The notes under the pieces were generated by a model. That model ran no database searches. It was not told the origin of the DNA and saw only the letters and a list, made by a program, of their open reading frames with translations. The position numbers and the translations under genes were made by a program. A stretch of DNA of 64,000 nucleotides from Mycobacterium gastri (GTDB taxonomy: Bacteria > Actinomycetota > Actinomycetes > Mycobacteriales > Mycobacteriaceae), in NCBI RefSeq assembly GCF_002102175.1, contig NZ_LQOX01000101.1:1-64000 (forward strand), given 5' to 3'. This document shows, piece by piece, positions 24,894 through 34,549 of the stretch. Positions within the stretch are counted from its first letter, which is position 1. Every line of letters starts with the position of its first letter.

Positions 24894-25814
24894 TCACTCC
24901 CACGGGTCCTCGCGCCGCCACACCGTCGGCAGCTGTAACGAGATGCCGTCTGCGGCGGCCAGCTCATCGAGGATGCGCATCGACACGTCCAGGTCGTCGG
25001 CCGCATACGGTATGGCGCGCAATGGTTTTGACAGCGGACGGAAGAAGTCGTCCCAGTGGACCAGGATCACCCGTCGGGCGCCGACCGCGCGCACCACCTC
25101 GGTCCAGTAGTCGACCAGATAGGACCGCGGTTGCAGGCCCAACTGGCCGACACCGAGGTAGACGACCTCGGCCCGGTACCCGTCCAGTGCGCCCTTGACG
25201 AAACCGGCGCTGCCCTGGATCACCAGCCGCCGGCCCGAAGGGCGGTGGTGCACCAGCGTCGACCATGCCTCGCCGCAGCGATAGGCCGACGCCCGCACCG
25301 GCGGTACCACCGGTGCGTCGATCACCCCGGGAAATCGGTCCGGCGGGCAGTGGTGCGACTCCACCAGCGTGACGTCGTAGGCGCCCAACTCGATCGGCTG
25401 GCCGGGGACCGCGATCACCAGCCGGTCTTCGGCCAGCCCGAAGCCGCGCCCGATGTTGGCCGCCGACTCGCCCCCGACCAGTTGCGCGCCGGTGCGGTCG
25501 GCCACGAGTGCGGAATCCATCGCGTGGTCGATGTGGGTGTGCACCGGGATGACGGCCGCGAGCCGCGACACCTTCGCGCGGGCCAGGCAGCCGTCCACCC
25601 GCGCCGGCGACGGCGACACCTTGGCCGCGGCCACCTGCGCCAGGCTGGGCCGGGAGAAGTAGCCGTCGGTCATCAACGCCGACGAGCCGTCGTCGAGCAG
25701 CAGCGTGCTCACGCCCATCCACAGCACCGACAACGGCGAATCCGGTTGGGCCGCAGGCACACTGAACCGGCTGGAATAGCGGGCAAGGTCGGGACGACCG
25801 AGTTTCAGCCGCAT
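24894..25814 (-). CDS. metallo-beta-lactamase fold hydrolase (Rv3577-like)
   Basis: 306 aa with the metal motif HTHIDH (92-97), a conserved ESHHCPP and late His in LVHWDDF. This suggests a UlaG/NAPE-PLD-type metallohydrolase rather than a beta-lactamase. The ATG shares one base with the TGA of the upstream pxpA gene, and arsB2 follows 13 bases later. Substrate is unknown. Confidence 0.85.
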   Translation of the reverse strand: MRLKLGRPDLARYSSRFSVPAAQPDSPLSVLWMGVSTLLLDDGSSALMTDGYFSRPSLAQVAAAKVSPSPARVDGCLARAKVSRLAAVIPVHTHIDHAMDSALVADRTGAQLVGGESAANIGRGFGLAEDRLVIAVPGQPIELGAYDVTLVESHHCPPDRFPGVIDAPVVPPVRASAYRCGEAWSTLVHHRPSGRRLVIQGSAGFVKGALDGYRAEVVYLGVGQLGLQPRSYLVDYWTEVVRAVGARRVILVHWDDFFRPLSKPLRAIPYAADDLDVSMRILDELAAADGISLQLPTVWRREDPWE

Positions 25815-26572
25815 CAGCAGAACGCCTTGATCTCAGCGCCGGAGGCCGCCAACCGATCCCGCACCGCGGTCGCAATCTGCACCGCCCCTGGCGAATCCCC
25901 GTGCACGCAAATCGATTCCACGATAATGGGCACGTGGGCGCCGTCGACGGCGGTGACTTCGCCGGTGGTCACCATGGTCACCACGCGCTCCGCGATTGCT
26001 GCGGCATCGTCCAATACCGCACCCGGTTCACGGCGGGATAGCAGCTGCCCGTCGGGCCGGTAGGCACGATCGGCGAACGCCTCGGCAACCGTGCGCAGGC
26101 CGAGGCGGCTAGCCTCTTCGAAAAACACCGAACCCATCATGCCCAGCACCGGCAGCGCCGGGTCGACCATGCGCACCGCCGCCGCCACGGCAGCCGCCTG
26201 CTCGCGGTGCGTCACGATCGTGTTGTACAGGGCGCCATGGGGTTTGACATGGGACACCGTTGAGCCGCTGGCCTGGGCGATGGCCTGCAGCGCACCGATC
26301 TGATACACGACTTCGGCAAGCAGATCCTCGGGATCGACGTCGATGAAGCGCCTGCCGAAGCCCGACAGGTCGCGATAGCCGACCTGGGCTCCGATCCGTA
26401 CGCCGCGCTCGGCGGCCGACCGGCAGACCCGCAGCAGTCCGGCCGGGTCTCCGGCGTGGAAGCCGCACGCCACATTGGCGCTGGTGACGATCTCGAGCAT
26501 GGCGTCGTCGTCACCCAGCTGCCAGGCGCCGAATCCTTCACCGAGGTCGGCGTTGAGGTCGATGGAAGCCAC
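25814..26572 (-). CDS. pxpA: 5-oxoprolinase subunit A (LamB/YcsF family)
   Basis: 252 aa. The N-terminal IDLNADLGEGFGAW motif (4-17) and ACGFHAGDP, then QVGYRDLSGFGRR and HVKPHGALYN, are diagnostic of the LamB/YcsF (PxpA) family. That family works with PxpB and PxpC to hydrolyse 5-oxoproline with ATP. No pxpB or pxpC is adjacent, so its partners would have to be elsewhere. It is the first gene of a pxpA-MBL-arsB2 operon with a one-base overlap to the next gene. Confidence 0.92.
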   Translation of the reverse strand: MASIDLNADLGEGFGAWQLGDDDAMLEIVTSANVACGFHAGDPAGLLRVCRSAAERGVRIGAQVGYRDLSGFGRRFIDVDPEDLLAEVVYQIGALQAIAQASGSTVSHVKPHGALYNTIVTHREQAAAVAAAVRMVDPALPVLGMMGSVFFEEASRLGLRTVAEAFADRAYRPDGQLLSRREPGAVLDDAAAIAERVVTMVTTGEVTAVDGAHVPIIVESICVHGDSPGAVQIATAVRDRLAASGAEIKAFC

Positions 26573-26633
26573 CTGCCCAGCTTATTGCGGGATGCCGCGG
26601 GTTCCGATCGCCAGGATGGCCGGCGAGGCCCGG

Positions 26634-26838
26634 TCAGTGCCGAGCGGCCGCCTTGGCCCGGTACCACACCTTCATCGACGTCGCACCCAGCTCGGTGTTG
26701 ACCTGGCTCACGCCGAACAGCAGCTCGTCGAGCGCGGCGCACTGTCTTCTCCCCCTCGCGAACCTTGCGACGCCTGAACCGGGCTGCGCCGGCACCGTGC
26801 CGACCGCCTCGGGACCAGGTGCGACCAGCATAAAGGCC
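26634..26838 (-). pseudogene. possible lppH/PknH-sensor-domain remnant
   Basis: A minus-strand frame ending at 26634 reads ALDELLFGVSQVNTELGATSMKV. It resembles the opening of the PknH-type extracellular sensor domain found in LppH-like lipoproteins (LD-LL-VN-GA-M-V pattern). The rest of the domain and any signal peptide are absent. In Mtb an lppH gene lies near this place. This is a weak, short match; the 344-base gap 26573-26916 contains nothing else I can support. Confidence 0.3.
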
Positions 26839-26916
26839 GGGACGTCGAGGCCGCGCGAGCACTCGGCGTAACGGCGGCGTAGCCGCTCCGACGGAGCCGC
26901 TGTAGCCTCACCGAAC

Positions 26917-27996
26917 GTGGGCCCCACACCTCGCCGTCGGGCGACTCTGGCGTCGCTGGCTGCTGAGCTCAAGGTGTCGCGCAGCACCATTTCGAATGCG
27001 TTCAACCGACCGGATCAGCTTTCCGCCGAACTGCGGGAGCGGGTACTGGCCACGGCCAAGCGGATGGGTTACGCCGGACCCGACCCGGTGGCGCGATCCC
27101 TGCGGACCCGCAAAGCGGGAGCCGTCGGCTTGGTGATGGCCGAGCCGCTGACCTACTTCTTCAGCGACCCGGCGGCGCGCGATTTCGTGGCGGGGGTGGC
27201 GCAATCGTGCGAGGAGCCGGGGCAGGGCCTGCTGCTGGTAGCCGTCGGCGCCAGCCGCAGCCTGGAGGACGGCATGACCGCCGTGCTCAACGCCGGGGTG
27301 GACGGCTTCGTCGTGTATTCGGTGTGCCACGACGATCCTTACCTGCAGGTGGTTCTGCAGCGGCGGTTGCCGGTTGTGGTGGTCGACCAGCCGAAGGACC
27401 TGCCGGGAGTGTCCCGGGTCGGCATTGACGACCGGGCGGCGATGCGAAAGGTCGCCGACTATGTGCTCGGGTTGGGGCATCGCCACATCGGGCTGCTGAC
27501 CATGCGGCTGGGTCATGACCGGCGCCAGGGCCTGGTCGACGCGGAGCGGCTGAAGTCGCCGGCTTTCGACGTGCAGCGCGAGCGCATCATCGGCGTCTGG
27601 GATGCGATGACGGCCGCCGGCGTCGACCCGGATTCGCTGACCGTGGTGGAAAGCTACGAGCACCTGCCGACGTCGGGCGGCGCTGCCGCCAAGGTGGCGC
27701 TGACGGCCAATCCGCGGATCACCGCGCTGATGTGCACCGCGGATATTTTGGCGCTCTCGGCCATGGATTACCTTCGCGGACACGGCATTTACGTGCCAGG
27801 TCAGATGACCGTGACGGGGTTCGACGGCGTGCCGGAAGCGATCAGCCGCGGGCTCACCACGGTGTCGCAGCCGAGTCTGCAGAAGGGCCGACGGGCCGGT
27901 GAACTGCTGCATCGGCCGCCGCGGTCCGGTCTGCCCGTCGTCGAGCTGCTCGCTACCGAGCTGATCCGGGGCCGAACCTCCGGGCCACCCACTTAG
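26917..27996 (+). CDS. LacI-family transcriptional regulator (Rv3575c-like)
   Basis: 359 aa, same length as the Mtb protein. The N-terminal LacI HTH (ATLASLAAELKVSRSTISNA, 9-28, and the hinge DPVARSLRT) is followed by a periplasmic-binding-like effector domain. Start GTG 26917. It converges on kstR with an 11-base gap. The effector and target genes are unknown. Confidence 0.92.
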   Translation: MGPTPRRRATLASLAAELKVSRSTISNAFNRPDQLSAELRERVLATAKRMGYAGPDPVARSLRTRKAGAVGLVMAEPLTYFFSDPAARDFVAGVAQSCEEPGQGLLLVAVGASRSLEDGMTAVLNAGVDGFVVYSVCHDDPYLQVVLQRRLPVVVVDQPKDLPGVSRVGIDDRAAMRKVADYVLGLGHRHIGLLTMRLGHDRRQGLVDAERLKSPAFDVQRERIIGVWDAMTAAGVDPDSLTVVESYEHLPTSGGAAAKVALTANPRITALMCTADILALSAMDYLRGHGIYVPGQMTVTGFDGVPEAISRGLTTVSQPSLQKGRRAGELLHRPPRSGLPVVELLATELIRGRTSGPPT

Positions 27997-28007
27997 GCTT
28001 AGCTTAG

Positions 28008-28670
28008 TTAGGCACTCTCCTGGCCACCGAGCAACAAACGCACGGCGAGGTCCAGCCGCTTGCTGACGTCGGTGGCCGACGCGCGACGGGTCAGCCACGC
28101 GAGCAGATTTGACAACCACACATCCGAGATCACCCGGGCGATGTGGTACTGGTCTTCGGTCGGTTCGCCGTCGGCCATGGCGCGGGCGAACATGCTGTCG
28201 ATCAGCTTCTCCACGTGGTCGACCTCGCTGGCCGCCGACGCGTCGGCGAACACGTAGGCACGCGTCATCGCCTCGGTGAGCAAGGGATTGCGCTGCATCG
28301 CGCGATTGAGCTTGCCGACCATGAAATTCAGCCGCTGAAACGGAGTGCCGCCGGCCAGCGCGGAGCGGTCGGTCTTGGCGTCGATGCGGGTGAACTCGCG
28401 GCCCAGCGCCGACACCAGCAGATGCACCTTCGACGGGAAGTACCGGTACAGTGTGCCGACCGCGACATCGGCCCGATCGGCCACCGCGCGCATCTGCACC
28501 GCCTCGTAACCGCCCTTCGAGGCGATGGCCATGGTGGCATCCAGGATGCGCTTGCGACGCTCTCGCTGTGCCTCCGAACCCAACTCGGACTCAGCCAATA
28601 CCGCCACGTTCATGACCTCGCGCGGCTGAGCGTCAGAAACGCGGCTCGGACTCGGGTTCGCTGCAGACAT
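28008..28670 (-). CDS. kstR: TetR-family regulator of cholesterol catabolism KstR
   Basis: 220 aa from ATG 28670, which has GAGAGGAG 11 bases upstream. The HTH is near 60-85 (MRAVADRADVAVGTLYRYFPSK, positions 57-78), and the ligand-binding helices follow. Nearly identical to Mtb KstR in the regions I can compare. KstR represses side-chain and ring A/B sterol genes and is released by 3-oxo-cholestenoyl-CoA ligands. A KstR operator lies at 28812-28825 between kstR and fadE34. Confidence 0.97.
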   Translation of the reverse strand: MSAANPSPSRVSDAQPREVMNVAVLAESELGSEAQRERRKRILDATMAIASKGGYEAVQMRAVADRADVAVGTLYRYFPSKVHLLVSALGREFTRIDAKTDRSALAGGTPFQRLNFMVGKLNRAMQRNPLLTEAMTRAYVFADASAASEVDHVEKLIDSMFARAMADGEPTEDQYHIARVISDVWLSNLLAWLTRRASATDVSKRLDLAVRLLLGGQESA

Positions 28671-28811
28671 GTAACGCGCAACTCCTCTCCCGGGCGGTTC
28701 GTCGCCAAACGATACGCATGCTGTGCGTGAATTTCCCACCTCCCGGTCGCGGGGACAACGTCGTGTACTGGCCTAATGGTGGTCGACTTGACGGTTGATC
28801 ATTTTCACTAT

Positions 28812-28825
28812 TAGAACACGTTCTA
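28812..28825. promoter_or_regulatory. KstR operator
   Basis: TAGAACACGTTCTA is a perfect palindrome and a full match to the KstR motif TnnAACnnGTTnnA. It lies 64 bases upstream of fadE34 and 142 bases upstream of the divergent kstR start, so it may control both. Confidence 0.9.
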
Positions 28826-28888
28826 GTGGCTTTGAATGTTCCTCGGACGTTTCCGGCCAGGTGAATTTCCCCACGGGAAGGGCTGAAG

Positions 28889-31021
28889 GTGGTAGCGACC
28901 GGCACCGACGAACAATGCGCGGCTCGCGAGTTGGTGCGCGACTGGGCTCGCACTTCGGCCTCCGGAGCGGCTGCGACGGCGGCGAGCCGCGCCATCGAGC
29001 AAGGCAATCCGGACGCCTGGCGACCGGTGTTCGCGGGCCTGGCCGAATTGGGATTGTTCGGTGTTGCCGTCCCAGAGGATCGCGGCGGTGCCGGCGGCAG
29101 CATCGAGGACCTGTGCGCCATGGTCGAAGAGGCCGCCACGGCTTTGGTGCCGGGGCCGGTGGTGACCACCGCGCTGGCCAGCCTGGTGGTGCCGGATCCC
29201 GAATTGCTGACCGCACTGACCTCCGGCGAACGTGTCGCCGGGCTCGCGCTGGAAGGCGATGTGCGGTTCGACGCCCAGACCCGACGAGTATCGGGCACCG
29301 TTCCGTGGGCACTGGGCGCCGTCGCCGGCGCCGTGCTGCTGTTGCCGGCCGAGGGCAGGTGGCTGCTGGTCGATACCGCCGGCGACGGCGTGGCGCTGGA
29401 GCCGTTGCGGGCCACCGATTTTTCGCGGCCGTTGGCGAAAGTGGTGTTGACTTCGGCGCCGGTGGCGCCGGCCACCGCGATCGCCGATTCCCGGGAGCGC
29501 GTCGAGAACCTGGCCGCCACCCTGCTGGCCGCCGAGGCCGCCGGAGTGACCCGCTGGGCGCTGGACACCGCGGTGGCCTACGCCAAGGTCCGTGAGCAGT
29601 TCGGCAAGCCGATCGGCAGCTTCCAGGCCGTCAAACACCTGTGTGCGGAGATGCTGTGCCGCGCCGAGCAGGCCGAGGTGGCCGCCGCCGACGCGGCCCG
29701 GGCCGCGGGGGATTCCGACGACCGTCAGTTCGCTATCGCGGCTGCCGTGGCCGCCGGCCTCGGTATCGCCGCCGCCAAAGCCAACGTCAAAGACTGCATC
29801 CAGGTGCTCGGCGGCATCGGCTGCACCTGGGAGCATGATGCGCACTTGTACCTGCGCCGGGCCCACGCCAACGGCCGGTTTCTCGGCGGCGCCGAGCGCT
29901 GGCTGCGCCGCATTGGCGCGCTCACCCGCGACGGCGTTCGCCGCCGGCTGACTATCGACCTGACCGGGGTGCAGGAGCTGCAACCCGCGATCGCCGCCGC
30001 GGTAGCCGAAGTCGCGGCGTTGCCGGAAGAGAAGCGGCAGCCTGCCCTGGCCGATGCCGGGCTGTTGGCCCCACACTGGCCGCCGCCGTATGGGCGCGGC
30101 GCATCCGCGGCCGAGCAGTTGCTGATCGATCAGGAGCTGGCGTCGGCCGGTGTGGTGCGGCCGGATTTGGTGATCGGCTGGTGGGCGGCGCCGACCATTC
30201 TCGAGCACGGCACGCCCGAACAAATCGAGCGTTTCGTGCCGGCCACCCTGCGCGGTGAATTCCTTTGGTGCCAGCTATTTTCCGAACCGTGCGCCGGGTC
30301 GGACCTGGCGTCGCTGCGCACCAAGGCGGTTCGCACCGAAGGTGGTTGGCTGCTGACCGGGCAGAAGGTGTGGACGTCCAAGGCGCACCTGGCCAGGTGG
30401 GGGGTGTGCCTGGCGCGCACCGACCCGGACGCTCCAAAGCACAAGGGCATCACCTACTTTCTGGTGGACATGACGTCACCCGGGATCGAGATCCGGCCGC
30501 TGCGCGAGATCACCGGCGACGCGCTGTTCAACGAGGTCTTTCTGGACAGCGTGTTCGTGCCCGACGAGATGGTGGTCGGCGCGGTCAACGACGGCTGGCG
30601 GCTGGCGCGCACCACGCTGGCCAACGAGCGGGTGGCGATGGCCACCGGTACCGCGCTCGGTAACCCCATGGAGAAGCTGCTCGAGGTGCTGGCCGAGACG
30701 GAGCCCGACGTCGCCCAGCAGGATCGGCTGGCGAGGTTGATCGTCATTGCTCAATGTGGTGCGCTGCTGGATCAGCGCATCGCCCAGCTGGCCGTCGGCG
30801 GACAGGATCCGGGCGCGCAATCCAGCGTGCGCAAACTCATCGGGGTCCGCTACCGCCAAGCGCTGGCCGAATTCATGATGGACGTGTCCGAGGGCGGCGG
30901 CCTGGTGGAAGACCAAGCGGTATACGACTTCCTCAACACTCGCTGCCTCACCATCGCCGGCGGTACCGAGCAGATACTGCTCACGCTGGCCGCCGAGCGG
31001 CTGCTTGGCCTGCCGCGTTAG
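28889..31021 (+). CDS. fadE34: acyl-CoA dehydrogenase FadE34 (ChsE3), sterol side chain
   Basis: 710-aa single-chain protein made of two fused acyl-CoA dehydrogenase halves (about 1-340 and 345-710). This is typical of FadE34, which oxidises a steroid-CoA side-chain intermediate. The second half has the intact ACAD pattern ([19 protein letters not shown], positions about 461-479) and the C-terminal [11 protein letters not shown] start at 28889. It lies immediately behind the KstR operator. In Mtb it is followed by the Rv3572 gene; here about 6 kb of accessory genes intervene. Confidence 0.95.
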   Translation: MVATGTDEQCAARELVRDWARTSASGAAATAASRAIEQGNPDAWRPVFAGLAELGLFGVAVPEDRGGAGGSIEDLCAMVEEAATALVPGPVVTTALASLVVPDPELLTALTSGERVAGLALEGDVRFDAQTRRVSGTVPWALGAVAGAVLLLPAEGRWLLVDTAGDGVALEPLRATDFSRPLAKVVLTSAPVAPATAIADSRERVENLAATLLAAEAAGVTRWALDTAVAYAKVREQFGKPIGSFQAVKHLCAEMLCRAEQAEVAAADAARAAGDSDDRQFAIAAAVAAGLGIAAAKANVKDCIQVLGGIGCTWEHDAHLYLRRAHANGRFLGGAERWLRRIGALTRDGVRRRLTIDLTGVQELQPAIAAAVAEVAALPEEKRQPALADAGLLAPHWPPPYGRGASAAEQLLIDQELASAGVVRPDLVIGWWAAPTILEHGTPEQIERFVPATLRGEFLWCQLFSEPCAGSDLASLRTKAVRTEGGWLLTGQKVWTSKAHLARWGVCLARTDPDAPKHKGITYFLVDMTSPGIEIRPLREITGDALFNEVFLDSVFVPDEMVVGAVNDGWRLARTTLANERVAMATGTALGNPMEKLLEVLAETEPDVAQQDRLARLIVIAQCGALLDQRIAQLAVGGQDPGAQSSVRKLIGVRYRQALAEFMMDVSEGGGLVEDQAVYDFLNTRCLTIAGGTEQILLTLAAERLLGLPR

Positions 31022-31060
31022 GTAGTCGTCGCCGGTTCGCGGATCTGGCATCCATCGCAC

Positions 31061-31087
31061 CCATCCGCGGTGCCCGTGTCTCCGAAT
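31061..31087 (+). promoter_or_regulatory. SigK-type promoter of mpt83
   Basis: CCATCC (31061-31066) and CCGAAT (31082-31087) are separated by 15 bases. The pair matches the -35/-10 hexamers reported for SigK promoters of the mpt83/mpt70 genes in Mtb. The same pair with the same spacing also precedes dipZ and mpt70 here. A further ATGTCCG lies 11 bases after the start of CCGAAT, as it does at mpt70. Confidence 0.8.
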
Positions 31088-31146
31088 GGCTTATGTCCGA
31101 CAGGAGCGGCACACGGCCGTCTGGTGACGAAGGAGTCGAAACGCAC

Positions 31147-31812
31147 ATGATCAACGCTTGGGCCAGAACAATCGCGGCGACAAGCCTCGCGGCGATCGCA
31201 ATCGGGGGTTTCGCGGCTTGTTCGAGCAACAAGTCGGCCAGTGGGCCATCGACGAGCAGCAGCGCGCCGACCAGCATGGCGGCGCCCGCGTCGACGTCGG
31301 CGATGGCCGATCCGGCAGCCGGCCTCATCGGTGCGGGCTGCTCGGAGTACGCCAAGCAGAATCCCAGCGGTCCGGGGTCGGTAGCCGGCATGGCGCAGGA
31401 TCCGGTGGCGACCGCGGCGTCGAACAACCCCATGTTGACGACGCTCACGTCGGCGCTGTCGGGCAAGCTGAACCCGAACGTGAACCTGGTCGACACCCTC
31501 AACAGCGGCCAGTACACGGTATTCGCACCCACCAACGCGGCCTTCGATAAGCTGCCCGCGGCCACGATCGACCAGCTCAAGACGGACTCACAGTTGCTGC
31601 GCAGCATCCTGACCTATCACGTGGTGCAGGGTCAGGCGAGCCCGGGCAAGATCGACGGCACCCACAAGACCCTGCAAGGGGCCAACGTGACCGTGACCGG
31701 CCAAGGTAACGACCTCAAGGTCAACGATGCGGGGCTGGTATGCGGTGGCGTTCACACCGCCAACGCGACCGTGTACATGATCGACACGGTGTTGATGCCG
31801 CCGAGCCAGTAG
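31147..31812 (+). CDS. mpt83: cell-surface lipoprotein MPT83
   Basis: 221-aa lipoprotein with lipobox GFAAC (Cys25), a Ser/Ala/Pro-rich stalk (about 26-60), and one fasciclin (FAS1) domain. That domain contains [20 protein letters not shown] and [10 protein letters not shown]. It ends [15 protein letters not shown]. It is very close to Mtb MPT83 (220 aa), a seroreactive surface glycolipoprotein of the SigK regulon. An intrinsic terminator follows at 31831-31860. In Mtb this locus is at Rv2873-Rv2875, far from fadE34. Confidence 0.96.
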   Translation: MINAWARTIAATSLAAIAIGGFAACSSNKSASGPSTSSSAPTSMAAPASTSAMADPAAGLIGAGCSEYAKQNPSGPGSVAGMAQDPVATAASNNPMLTTLTSALSGKLNPNVNLVDTLNSGQYTVFAPTNAAFDKLPAATIDQLKTDSQLLRSILTYHVVQGQASPGKIDGTHKTLQGANVTVTGQGNDLKVNDAGLVCGGVHTANATVYMIDTVLMPPSQ

Positions 31813-31830
31813 GCTTTGCCAGTTCTATCC

Positions 31831-31860
31831 AAAACAGCCCGGCCGCGGCCGGGCTGTTTT
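31831..31860 (+). terminator. intrinsic terminator after mpt83
   Basis: A nearly perfect 14-bp stem (AAAACAGCCCGGCC with GGCCGGGCTGTTTT) with a 2-base core loop, followed by TGTTTG. This is the classic GC stem plus U-run terminator and is rare in mycobacteria. It separates mpt83 from dipZ, which has its own promoter 20 bases later. Confidence 0.92.
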
Positions 31861-31879
31861 TGTTTGTGCCGCTTCGCAC

Positions 31880-31906
31880 CAATCCAATTGCGGATCAGCG
31901 CCGAAT
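31880..31906 (+). promoter_or_regulatory. SigK-type promoter of dipZ
   Basis: CAATCC (31880-31885) and CCGAAT (31901-31906) with a 15-base spacer. The dipZ ATG is only 8 bases after the -10, so the dipZ mRNA is predicted to be leaderless. The -35 differs from CCATCC at one base, as at mpt70. Confidence 0.75.
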
Positions 31907-31913
31907 ACCAAAC

Positions 31914-33668
31914 ATGTTGACACTTGCGCTGATCGGCTTGGTCGGGGGCCTCATCACCGGCGTATCACCCTGCATTCTGCCGGTCCTGCCGGTGATATTC
32001 TTCGTGGGCGCGCAGCGAGGTGGCCCAGAGTTGGCCGCGCATAACGATTCTGGCGGCGACGTCGCGGTGGCGACGAAACCGCGGCGGGGGCTGTCGGAGA
32101 GGTTGCGCCCCTACCGGGTGATCGGCGGCCTGGTGTTCAGCTTCAGCGTGGTCACCTTGACCGGCTCGGCGTTGCTGTCGCTGCTGCATCTGCCCCAGGA
32201 CGCGATTCGCTGGGTCGCTCTGGTTGCGCTGGTCGCGATCGGGCTGGGCCTGATGTTTCCCAGGGTCGAGCAGCTGCTGGAACGGCCGTTCTCCCGGATC
32301 CCGCAAAAGCAGGTCGGCAACCGCCGCAACGGTTTCGGTCTGGGGCTGGCGTTGGGCGTGCTCTACGTCCCCTGCGCGGGGCCGGTGCTTGCCGCGATCG
32401 TGGTGGCCGGGGCGACGGCGCAAATCGGTGTCGGCACAGTCGTTCTCACGCTGGCTTTCGCGGCCGGCGCCGCGCTGCCGTTGTTGTTCTTCGCGCTGGC
32501 CGGTCAGCGGGTGGCCGAGCGGGTGAGTGCTTTTCGGCGTCGGCAGCGGGAAATCCGGGTCGCCGCGGGCATTGTGACGATCCTGCTCGCGGTGGCGCTG
32601 GTGTTCAACCTGCCCTCGGTGCTGCAGCGTGCCATTCCCGACTACACGAGCTCGCTGCAGGACAGGCTGGGCAGTGATCAGCAGATCCGGCAGAAACTCA
32701 ACCTCGGCGGCATCGTCAACGACCAGAACGCGCAGCTGTCGAATTGCAGCAACGGCGGTAAAGAACTCGAAAATTGTGGCACGGCACCAGATCTCAGGGG
32801 TATTGCCGGCTGGCTGAACACACCCGGCGGCCGACCCCTCGACCTGCGATCGCTGCGCGGCAAGGTGGTCCTGGTCGACTTCTGGGCTTACTCGTGCATC
32901 AATTGCCAACGGGCCATCCCGCACGTCGTCGGCTGGTACAACGCATACCGGGACCAGGGTTTCGAGGTCATCGGAGTACACACACCGGAGTACGCGTTCG
33001 AGAAGGTGCCCGGCAACGTCGCCAAGGGCGCCGCCGACCTGGACATCAAATACCCAGTCGCGCTTGACAACAACTACTCCAGCTGGACCAATTACCGCAA
33101 CCGGTACTGGCCCGCGGAGTATCTGATCGACGCCACCGGCGCCGTGCGACACATCAAGTTCGGCGAAGGCGACTACGACGTCACCGAAAACCTGATCAGG
33201 CAGTTGCTCGTCAATGCCGACCCCGGGGTGAAACTCCCGGCGCCGGTGGACGCGACCGACCTCACGCCGCGCCAACAAACCACTCCCGAGACCTACTTCG
33301 GGGTCGGCAAGGTAGTCAACTACGGCGGCGGCGGTCAGTACGACGAAGGCTCGGCGACATTCGACTATCCGCCAACCCTGGCCGCTGACAGCTTCGCACT
33401 GCGCGGGCCATGGTCCCTGGACTACCAAGGGGCGACGGCCGAAAGCGACGAGTCGAGCATCAAACTCAACTACCACGCCAAGAACGTCTACGTCGTCATC
33501 GGCGGCACCGGAACCCTCACGGTGACCCGGAACGGCCAGACCACCACGGTGCCGATCAGCGGACCGCCGACGTCGCACCAGATCGTCGGCGGCGACCGGA
33601 TCGACAGCGGCGCCCTGGAGCTGCGCCCCGGAAAAGGGCTGCAGGTGTACTCCTTCACCTACGGCTGA
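31914..33668 (+). CDS. dipZ: DipZ, CcdA/thioredoxin-like fusion membrane protein
   Basis: 584 aa. The N-terminal CcdA/DsbD-like membrane domain (about 1-230) has Cys20 in [10 protein letters not shown] and the second VPCAGP motif. It is followed by an extracytoplasmic TlpA/AhpC-like thioredoxin domain with the active site C328-I-N-C331 and [15 protein letters not shown]-terminal carbohydrate-binding-like beta domain completes it. It is predicted to pass electrons across the membrane to exported thiol proteins. Mtb DipZ is longer at its N-terminus, a difference likely due to start annotation. It lies between mpt83 and mpt70, as in Mtb. Confidence 0.95.
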   Translation: MLTLALIGLVGGLITGVSPCILPVLPVIFFVGAQRGGPELAAHNDSGGDVAVATKPRRGLSERLRPYRVIGGLVFSFSVVTLTGSALLSLLHLPQDAIRWVALVALVAIGLGLMFPRVEQLLERPFSRIPQKQVGNRRNGFGLGLALGVLYVPCAGPVLAAIVVAGATAQIGVGTVVLTLAFAAGAALPLLFFALAGQRVAERVSAFRRRQREIRVAAGIVTILLAVALVFNLPSVLQRAIPDYTSSLQDRLGSDQQIRQKLNLGGIVNDQNAQLSNCSNGGKELENCGTAPDLRGIAGWLNTPGGRPLDLRSLRGKVVLVDFWAYSCINCQRAIPHVVGWYNAYRDQGFEVIGVHTPEYAFEKVPGNVAKGAADLDIKYPVALDNNYSSWTNYRNRYWPAEYLIDATGAVRHIKFGEGDYDVTENLIRQLLVNADPGVKLPAPVDATDLTPRQQTTPETYFGVGKVVNYGGGGQYDEGSATFDYPPTLAADSFALRGPWSLDYQGATAESDESSIKLNYHAKNVYVVIGGTGTLTVTRNGQTTTVPISGPPTSHQIVGGDRIDSGALELRPGKGLQVYSFTYG

Positions 33669-33681
33669 TTTCCGAAATCGG

Positions 33682-33708
33682 CAATCCGAGACCGGTGCGG
33701 CTCCGAAT
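33682..33708 (+). promoter_or_regulatory. SigK-type promoter of mpt70
   Basis: CAATCC (33682-33687) and CCGAAT (33703-33708) with a 15-base spacer, the third copy of this arrangement in the locus. It is followed by ATGTCCG at the same distance as in the mpt83 promoter. Confidence 0.8.
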
Positions 33709-33776
33709 CACCAATGTCCGGCATGAATGAGACGGCACAACAACGTCGTCGACAATACTGAAGGAGCTGATACGCG

Positions 33777-34352
33777 ATGAAAAGTTCAATTGCAGCAACG
33801 GGTTTGGTGGCAGCGGCCGTCGTGGGTCTGGCGGTGGCCACCGCGCCAAGTGCCGGCGCGGCCGATTTGGTCGGGCCGGGATGCGCGGATTACGCGGCCG
33901 CCAACCCCAGCGGCCCGGCATCGGTGGAGGGCATGTCGCAGGTCCCGGTGGCGGTGGCGGCTTCCAACAATCCGATGCTGACGACACTGACGTCGGCGGT
34001 GTCCGGCAAGCTCAACCCGCAGGTGAACCTGGTCGACACGCTCAACAATGGGCAGTACACCGTGTTCGCGCCGACCGATGCCGCGTTCGGCAAGCTGCCG
34101 GCGTCGACGATCGACCAGCTCAAGACCGATTCAAACCTGCTGAGCCGCATCCTGACCTACCACGTGGTGCAAGGTCAGCTGAGCCCGGCCAGGGTGGTCG
34201 GCCCGCACAAGACGCTGCAGGGAGCCAACGTCATGGTCAACGGCCAGGGCAACAGCCTGAGCGTCAACAACGCCGGCGTGGTCTGCGGCGGGGTACCCAC
34301 CGCCAACGCGACGGTGTACCTGATCGACACCGTGTTGATGCCACCGGCGTAG
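33777..34352 (+). CDS. mpt70: secreted antigen MPT70
   Basis: 191 aa with a Sec signal peptide (about 1-28, cut near AGA-AD) but no lipobox, then one FAS1 domain. That domain ([30 protein letters not shown]) is followed by a C-terminal [14 protein letters not shown]. Close to Mtb MPT70 (193 aa). It is the secreted paralogue of MPT83 in the same SigK-type regulon. An AAGGAGC-type ribosome-binding site lies just before the ATG. A hairpin at 34391-34424 follows. Confidence 0.96.
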   Translation: MKSSIAATGLVAAAVVGLAVATAPSAGAADLVGPGCADYAAANPSGPASVEGMSQVPVAVAASNNPMLTTLTSAVSGKLNPQVNLVDTLNNGQYTVFAPTDAAFGKLPASTIDQLKTDSNLLSRILTYHVVQGQLSPARVVGPHKTLQGANVMVNGQGNSLSVNNAGVVCGGVPTANATVYLIDTVLMPPA

Positions 34353-34390
34353 TTGCGCCGCAGCAAGCCGCCCAGCACCGCAGCTGGGAT

Positions 34391-34424
34391 CCCCGGCCAG
34401 GAACTCGACGCTTCCTGGCCGGGG
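34391..34424 (+). terminator. hairpin after mpt70
   Basis: A perfect 13-bp stem CCCCGGCCAGGAA / TTCCTGGCCGGGG with an 8-base loop, 38 bases after the mpt70 stop. There is no T tract, so it fits the stem-only terminators common in mycobacteria. It also separates mpt70 from the convergent amine oxidase gene. Confidence 0.7.
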
Positions 34425-34549
34425 TCCGGCTAATCCTCCAATTCCCTTGAGCGGATCGGTGATCCAACGGTGATCCAGCCGCCACGAACCCGGCTCGGCC
34501 CCACCCCCTGCGGTTCACCGTGGCTGCGGTCGGTTGAGTAAGCGCACTC

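Noticed and set aside
31965..33578. 537-aa open frame antisense to dipZ
   Set aside because: Mirror of dipZ codon bias; no signal, motif or start site.
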